Both the position numbers and the translations under genes were made by a program. Source: Nostoc sp. TCL26-01 (GTDB taxonomy: Bacteria; Cyanobacteriota; Cyanobacteriia; Cyanobacteriales; Nostocaceae). Taken from it: a stretch of 64,000 nt of DNA. Below the pieces are notes generated by a model, which had not been told where the DNA came from, made no database searches, and worked only from the letters and a program-made list of their open reading frames with translations. Positions 59,538 through 64,000 of this stretch are shown here, piece by piece. The first letter of the stretch is position 1, and each line of letters opens with the position of its first letter. Where the stretch lies: positions 4,248,001 through 4,312,000 of the forward strand of contig NZ_CP040297.1 of NCBI RefSeq assembly GCF_013393945.1. The letters run 5' to 3'.

Positions 59538-60416
59538 ATGAAGGTGGCATTTCTGGGAACTGGACTCATGGGACTACCAATGGCCCAAAGATTGTTAGCA
59601 GCAGATATACAGGTAGTTGCCTACAACCGCACCCCAGAAAAACTAGCACCCTTACAAGCGGCTGGTGCAGAAGTGGTGACACATCCTCGTCATGCCATTC
59701 GGGCTGCTGAGTGCATCATCCTCATGCTGACGAACGCTGCCGCAATTTATCATGTGTTACTTTCAGATACTTCTTGGCGGACTTTGGAAGGACGTACCAT
59801 CATCCAAATGGGGACAATTACTTCTACACAAAGCCAAGAAATTCGAGATTCTGTAGTTGGTGGTGGTGGTGAATATATAGAAGCGCCAGTGTTAGGAAGT
59901 ATCCCGGAAGCCAAAGCCGGAACGCTGACAGTCATGGTAGGTGCTGAACCCCAACAATATGAACGTCACCTAGATTTACTTCAGAACTTTGGCCCTGAAC
60001 CTTTACTCATCGGGCCGGTAGGAACTGCATCTGGGTTAAAATTAGCCCTCAATCAACTCATAGCTTCATTAACCACTAGTTTTGCCCTCAGTTTAGCTTT
60101 TGTCCAGCGTCAGGATATTGATGTGGAAAAATTCATGCAAGTCTTGCGTAATAGTGCATTGTATGCACCTACTTTTGACAAAAAGCTCCAAAGAATGTTA
60201 GACGGCAATTATGCCAACCCTAATTTTCCTACAAAACACCTACTCAAAGACACAGATTTGTTTATCTCCGAAGCTCAATATCTTGGTTTGGATCTCAGCA
60301 GCATTGAAACAGTGCAGAAGATTTTACAAACAACAATGAAAATGTCATTTGCTAATGATGATTACTCGGCGCTGTTTTCTGTAATTAGAGATTGGGGAGA
60401 GATGAGTGGAGGGTAG
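59538..60416 (+). CDS. Beta-hydroxyacid dehydrogenase-family NAD(P)-binding oxidoreductase
   Basis: The 292-residue protein starts MKVAFLGTGLMGLPMAQRLL (Rossmann G-x-G-x-x-G). It has the NRTPEKL cofactor segment, the substrate motif EAPVLGSIPEAKAGTLTVMVGA and the catalytic Lys in GTASGLKLALNQL. This is the 3-hydroxyisobutyrate/glyoxylate-reductase group; plausible substrates are small hydroxy- or aldehyde-acids. Stand-alone gene. Confidence 0.9.
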   Translation: MKVAFLGTGLMGLPMAQRLLAADIQVVAYNRTPEKLAPLQAAGAEVVTHPRHAIRAAECIILMLTNAAAIYHVLLSDTSWRTLEGRTIIQMGTITSTQSQEIRDSVVGGGGEYIEAPVLGSIPEAKAGTLTVMVGAEPQQYERHLDLLQNFGPEPLLIGPVGTASGLKLALNQLIASLTTSFALSLAFVQRQDIDVEKFMQVLRNSALYAPTFDKKLQRMLDGNYANPNFPTKHLLKDTDLFISEAQYLGLDLSSIETVQKILQTTMKMSFANDDYSALFSVIRDWGEMSGG

Positions 60417-60464
60417 GAGGAGAGTGGTGAGTACTGAATGCTGAGTAGCGAGTGAGAGAGATCA

Positions 60465-60558
60465 GTAGGTTGGGTTGAGGCTTTGGGAAACCCAACATCA
60501 GATCCATACTAGGTTTTTGAGATCCATGTTGGGTTGCGCTGCGCTCAACCCAACCTAC
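60465..60558. repeat. Dispersed palindromic element GTAGGTTGGGTT (94 bp copy)
   Basis: Ends are GTAGGTTGGGTT and AACCCAACCTAC, and the interior resembles 31061-31153. The following bases (CATGCACTATTTTAGCCTTGCC) also match those after the copy near 16858. Confidence 0.8.
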
Positions 60559-60649
60559 TGCTCATGCACTATTTTAGCCTTGCCACGCCACTACGCCTAC
60601 TACTACATATAATGCACAACTAATGCACAAATTTAGCCTAGACAGTCCA

Positions 60650-61576
60650 CTAGGTTTTTTCGTTCTGATTATGACTAGCAACAGCTGCTCTGAGATCACC
60701 TTGATGTGCTGATAATAAGCGATCGCCTGCTACTTTGTCTAATCCTGTCCAGTGCATTAATAGTGCCAGTTTTACCCACTTGCCACTGCGTTCTAACAAA
60801 TAACCTGCTGCTTCTCGACTTAATCCGGTGAGGTCTTGTAAGATGCGTAAAGCGCGATCGCGTAATTTTTGATTGGTTACTGCTACATCCACCATGCGAT
60901 TTCCGTAAACCTTACCTAGCTTGACCATTACCCCAGTAGACAAGATATTCAAGGTCAATTTCGTGGCTGTGCCGGCTTTCAGGCGGGTGGAACCAGTCAA
61001 TACTTCTGGCCCTGTCAATAACCGAATATCAATATCCGCCTCAAAGCTAAACTGTTCCACCGGTACACAGGCAATAAAAATTGTCAACGCACCTCGTTGA
61101 CGAGCAGCATTCAGCGCTCCGTGGACAAATGGCGTTGTGCCACCAGCAGTAATTCCTACCACCACATCTAGCTGGGTGACATGGCGTTGACTTATTGCTG
61201 CATCTCCATCTTCTGCTCTATCCTCTAAATCCTCAGAACTACGGACTAAAGCCCCAGCACCACCAGCAATAATTCCCTGTACCAACTCTGGGGGGGTGCA
61301 GAAAGTCGGGGGACACTCAGCCGCATCTAATACTCCCAACCTACCACTTGTGCCAGCCCCAATGTAAAATAAGCGTCCACCTTGGTGCAACCGTGCTGCT
61401 GTCTGCTCAATCGCCTGAGCTAACTCCTCCTTAGCCGCAGCTACCGCCGCCACAGCTTTCTGGTCTTCGCTATTAAATAGTTCCACCAATGCCAATGAAC
61501 TTAGCTGGTCTAAATTCAGACTCAGAGGATTCACTTGTTCCGTCAGTAAATGCCCACGTTCTTGTAAATTTGTCAT
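60650..61576 (-). CDS. murQ: N-acetylmuramic acid 6-phosphate etherase
   Basis: The 308-residue SIS-domain enzyme removes the lactyl group from MurNAc-6-P in cell-wall recycling. It shows the family boxes GAGTSGRLGVLDAAECPPTF, the SSEDLEDRAEDG loop with the catalytic Glu, GITAGGTTPFVHGAL, and GSTRLKAGTATKLTLNILST with the SIS fold. Complete and of normal length. It is the only obvious murein-recycling gene here. Confidence 0.95.
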   Translation of the reverse strand: MTNLQERGHLLTEQVNPLSLNLDQLSSLALVELFNSEDQKAVAAVAAAKEELAQAIEQTAARLHQGGRLFYIGAGTSGRLGVLDAAECPPTFCTPPELVQGIIAGGAGALVRSSEDLEDRAEDGDAAISQRHVTQLDVVVGITAGGTTPFVHGALNAARQRGALTIFIACVPVEQFSFEADIDIRLLTGPEVLTGSTRLKAGTATKLTLNILSTGVMVKLGKVYGNRMVDVAVTNQKLRDRALRILQDLTGLSREAAGYLLERSGKWVKLALLMHWTGLDKVAGDRLLSAHQGDLRAAVASHNQNEKT

Positions 61577-61726
61577 TTATTTTTCTCTTCCTTGGTCATG
61601 TGCCATTTGCATCTGAGTCATTAATTATCGGCAAATGACTAATGACCCTTACGGGTTCGCTAGTCACTCATGGGGGAAACCCCCTTGGCGCTAGCCTCTC
61701 CCTTTGGGAGAAGACCGTGCTAGCTC

Positions 61727-61766
61727 ACTAATGACTAATGACTAATGACTAATGACTAATGACTAA
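61727..61766. repeat. STRR array (TAATGAC) with hairpin insert
   Basis: Pure TAATGAC units end at the stop codon of the DUF3110 gene. An interruption with palindromic segments (61655-61720, GGGGGAAACCCCC) splits a longer array that begins near 61634. Confidence 0.8.
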
Positions 61767-61767
61767 A

Positions 61768-62196
61768 TTACAATAGTCCTTCGAGTTTACGACGAATATT
61801 TTCCAGTTCCGTCGCTGAAAATTCTGGTTCTTGGGCTGGTGGTACTTGGTCAATATCGAAACTTTCATTATCATTTTGCTCATATTGACCATCTGGTTGC
61901 CAATCAGTGTCTTCTACGTTTCTTTCTGGAGGAATCACTAGGTCGCTGTTTTCTGGGATCAGTTCCCAATCATAATCAGCATTTTCGCAAAACTCCTTAA
62001 TTTCTTCAGCATCGATCGCTTCTACCGCCGGAGATGGAAAATCCTGAGCTTCCAACATTAAAGCAAAACGGAGGGCATCATCTTGGGACTCAAACATCAA
62101 AATTTTATTGCGATCGCCGACTCTGACCGTATGAATCCCTTCATTTTCTGTATTAGCATTAAAAATCAAAACAAAAACCCGCATTGGCGTAATCAT
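61768..62196 (-). CDS. DUF3110-family protein
   Basis: The 142-residue protein begins MRVFVLIFNANTENEGIHTV and continues ILMFESQDDALRFALMLEAQDFPSP, the DUF3110 pattern seen across cyanobacteria and plastids. An acidic Asp/Asn/Gln-rich tail follows (residues about 75-142). Soluble, function unknown. The next gene (radical SAM) diverges from it. Confidence 0.87.
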   Translation of the reverse strand: MITPMRVFVLIFNANTENEGIHTVRVGDRNKILMFESQDDALRFALMLEAQDFPSPAVEAIDAEEIKEFCENADYDWELIPENSDLVIPPERNVEDTDWQPDGQYEQNDNESFDIDQVPPAQEPEFSATELENIRRKLEGLL

Positions 62197-62498
62197 CTAT
62201 TCTTATGTTCTAAGGTCTATTGATTAATTAAGTTTCTAGACCGTGTACCTGGGAAAGTCACAGCAGTATTTTCAGGGTAACTGAAAGTTTGGGACATTTT
62301 GAAAATCCTTCATGGAAATGAAGGTTTGATAGCTAGATTTTAGGGTGATGCTCGATCCCTGATCAATCATCTTGGGCTGCTAAAAACAGGTTTATCAGTT
62401 ACAAAGTTGGAAAATATCACGGTAAGCTAATGGAAATTACAGCTATTTGACAATTTATTAGTCAAATTAGCTGCACAATTTTTTGGGGAAAATTGGCG
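62197..62498. other. 302-bp divergent intergenic region
   Basis: It holds the promoters of the DUF3110 and radical SAM genes. Hairpin CCTTCATGGAAATGAAGG at 62308-62325. No gene or RNA is recognised. Confidence 0.5.
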
Positions 62499-64000
62499 AT
62501 GACTGTGCAACTCAAGTCTTTAGATAACCAAAGTCCTGTATCGGCTGATGTGGCTACCACGCTGACCACTAAAAAAAACCGCTACGTTCCTCTCAATCAT
62601 CGACGGATTCTCTGCATCTTTCCCAAGTACAGCCGTTCTTTTGGCACGTTTCATCACGCTTATCCACTGATGGGTAATGTTAAGGCTTTTATGCCACCCC
62701 AAGGAATTTTAATTGTGGCTGCCTATTTACCCCAAGCATGGGAAGTACGGTTTATTGATGAAAATTTGCGTGCAGCAAAAAAAGCTGATTATCAATGGGC
62801 AGATGTGGTGATTGTCAGTGGTATGCACATCCAAAAGCCACAAATTAATCAAATTAATCAACTGGCTCACCAAGCAGGCAAAATCACGGTTTTGGGTGGC
62901 CCCTCGGTATCTGGTTGTCCAGAATATTATCCTGACTTTGATATTTTACATCTGGGTGAATTGGGAGATGCTAGCGATCGCATGATCGAGTATCTCGACC
63001 AAAATCTACAACGTCCATCCCAACAAATTCGGTTTACTACCCAAGAGCGTTTGCCCCTGACGGAGTTTCCCACACCAGCTTATCATCTGCTCAATCTCGA
63101 TCATTATTTTTTGGCTAATGTCCAGTTTTCTAGTGGTTGTCCTTATCGTTGTGAGTTTTGTGATATTCCCGAACTCTATGGCCGCAATCCCCGGATGAAA
63201 ACTCCAGAGCAAGTTGTGGCTGAACTTGATGCGATGCGTCAATCTGGCAATTTGGGAGCAGTCTATTTTGTTGATGATAACTTTGTCGGCGATCGCCGTG
63301 CAGCTATGCAATTGCTACCTCACTTGATTGACTGGCAAAAGCGCAATGGTTATCCTCTGCAATTTGCTTGTGAAGCTACGCTCAACCTCGCTCAAAGTCC
63401 CAAACTCCTAGCCATGATGCGCGAGGCTTATTTTTGTACTGTGTTTTGCGGTATCGAGACACCAGAACCAGAAGCACTCCACTCTATTTCTAAAGACCAA
63501 AATCTCAGTATGCCGATTTTAGAAGCAATTAAGGTCTTAAATAGCTACGGTATGGAAGTAGTCTCTGGCATCATCATTGGCTTAGATACTGATACACCAG
63601 AAACCGCAGACCGAATTCTGGAATTTATTCGGCTGTCACAAATTCCTATGTTGACAATTAACTTACTTCATGCTTTACCAAGAACTCCTTTATGGCGGAG
63701 GTTAGAGACAGAAGGAAGGCTGATTTTTGATGACAGTCGGGAATCAAATGTGGAATTTTTGCTGCCCTATGAGCAAGTTGTCGCCATGTGGCAGCGTTGC
63801 ATCACCAAAGCTTATGAGCCAGAGTTTTTATATCAACGGTTTGCCTACAACATGGAACATACTTACTCAAACCGCATCGCCTTACCTAACAGCCCTGCTC
63901 GCACTTCTTGGGCTAATATTCGCAAGGGCTTGACTTATTTAACTAATATTTTGCTGCGTGTGGGTGTATTGGGTAACTATCGGCAAACTTTTTGGCAAAT
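62499..64000 (+). CDS. B12-binding-type radical SAM protein, N-terminal part (cut by window edge)
   Basis: About 500 residues are visible. An N-terminal cobalamin-binding-like Rossmann domain comes first (ILCIFPKYSRSFGTF, VVIVSGMHIQKPQINQINQL, ITVLGGPSVSG). The radical SAM core follows with C214-x3-C218-x2-C221 (GCPYRCEFCDIPELYGR), AVYFVDDNFVGD and GIETPEPEAL. The C-terminal domain (DUF4070-like: LPYEQVVAMWQRCI) starts near residue 420. The family includes hopanoid C2-methylase-like enzymes; assignment to one reaction is not justified here. The gene continues past 64000. Confidence 0.87.
   Translation, partial: MTVQLKSLDNQSPVSADVATTLTTKKNRYVPLNHRRILCIFPKYSRSFGTFHHAYPLMGNVKAFMPPQGILIVAAYLPQAWEVRFIDENLRAAKKADYQWADVVIVSGMHIQKPQINQINQLAHQAGKITVLGGPSVSGCPEYYPDFDILHLGELGDASDRMIEYLDQNLQRPSQQIRFTTQERLPLTEFPTPAYHLLNLDHYFLANVQFSSGCPYRCEFCDIPELYGRNPRMKTPEQVVAELDAMRQSGNLGAVYFVDDNFVGDRRAAMQLLPHLIDWQKRNGYPLQFACEATLNLAQSPKLLAMMREAYFCTVFCGIETPEPEALHSISKDQNLSMPILEAIKVLNSYGMEVVSGIIIGLDTDTPETADRILEFIRLSQIPMLTINLLHALPRTPLWRRLETEGRLIFDDSRESNVEFLLPYEQVVAMWQRCITKAYEPEFLYQRFAYNMEHTYSNRIALPNSPARTSWANIRKGLTYLTNILLRVGVLGNYRQTFWQ

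Overview
The window looks like chromosome from a filamentous, heterocyst-type cyanobacterium (Nostoc/Anabaena group). The reasons are many GCGATCGC (HIP1) octamers, low-to-moderate GC, heptamer tandem repeats (STRRs) between genes, families of small palindromic elements, and typical cyanobacterial families: DUF1822, DUF3110, Uma2, CheB/CheR-type hybrid kinases, a CYP110-like P450, RTX/Calx-beta proteins and TPS exoproteins. The genus is inferred from style, not from a marker gene. One tRNA (Ala-GGC) is present.

Positions 1-23 kb form a secretion and surface region. It holds the start of a subtilisin-like protease (minus strand, cut by the window edge), a two-partner-secretion exoprotein (901-3609) and its probable outer-membrane TpsB transporter (8712-10481). 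Between and around them are secreted NTF2-like, outer-membrane barrel, phosphate-binding-like and Cys-repeat proteins. Three small genes encode peptides with an N-terminal M-x-[NE]-I-K-I leader and a Gly-Gly site (4620, 11112, 11765). A minus-strand operon (22654 to 16947) encodes an HTH protein, a C39-peptidase ABC exporter with an N-terminal cNMP-like domain, an HlyD-type adaptor and a parvulin-like protein. The working model is that the exporter cleaves and secretes the Gly-Gly peptides, although precursors and exporter are 6-17 kb apart. A short upstream DNA element is shared by the exoprotein gene, the NTF2-like gene, the phosphate-binding-like gene and the exporter operon, and more weakly by peptide gene 1, so these genes may be co-regulated. 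A PpiC gene fragment, a signal peptidase I homologue with Ala at the catalytic Ser position, and MITE-like insertions show rearrangement here.

Positions 23-35 kb are metabolic and accessory: a 45-residue membrane protein, a tyrosine phenol-lyase-type enzyme, two toxin-antitoxin pairs (ParE-like and VapC-like), two secreted proteins, a sigma-70-like factor next to a DUF1822 protein, a Gfo/Idh/MocA oxidoreductase and a P450.

Positions 35-45 kb are a signalling block: a frameshifted CheB/CheR hybrid kinase, two single-domain response regulators, a DUF4118/PAS kinase, and a response regulator with REC, winged-helix, Hpt-like and two more REC domains. The kinase is flanked by a perfect 49-bp inverted repeat, one arm of which encodes the end of the neighbouring regulator.

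Positions 45-64 kb hold acetolactate synthase with a C-terminal zinc ribbon, an MFS transporter, tRNA-Ala, a 1482-residue RTX/Calx-beta protein with five 447-bp tandem units, a Uma2 protein, an IS200/IS605-type element (TnpA plus TnpB) beside a deleted phosphotransferase gene, a MidA-like methyltransferase, a beta-hydroxyacid dehydrogenase, MurQ, a DUF3110 protein and the start of a radical SAM protein that runs off the window.
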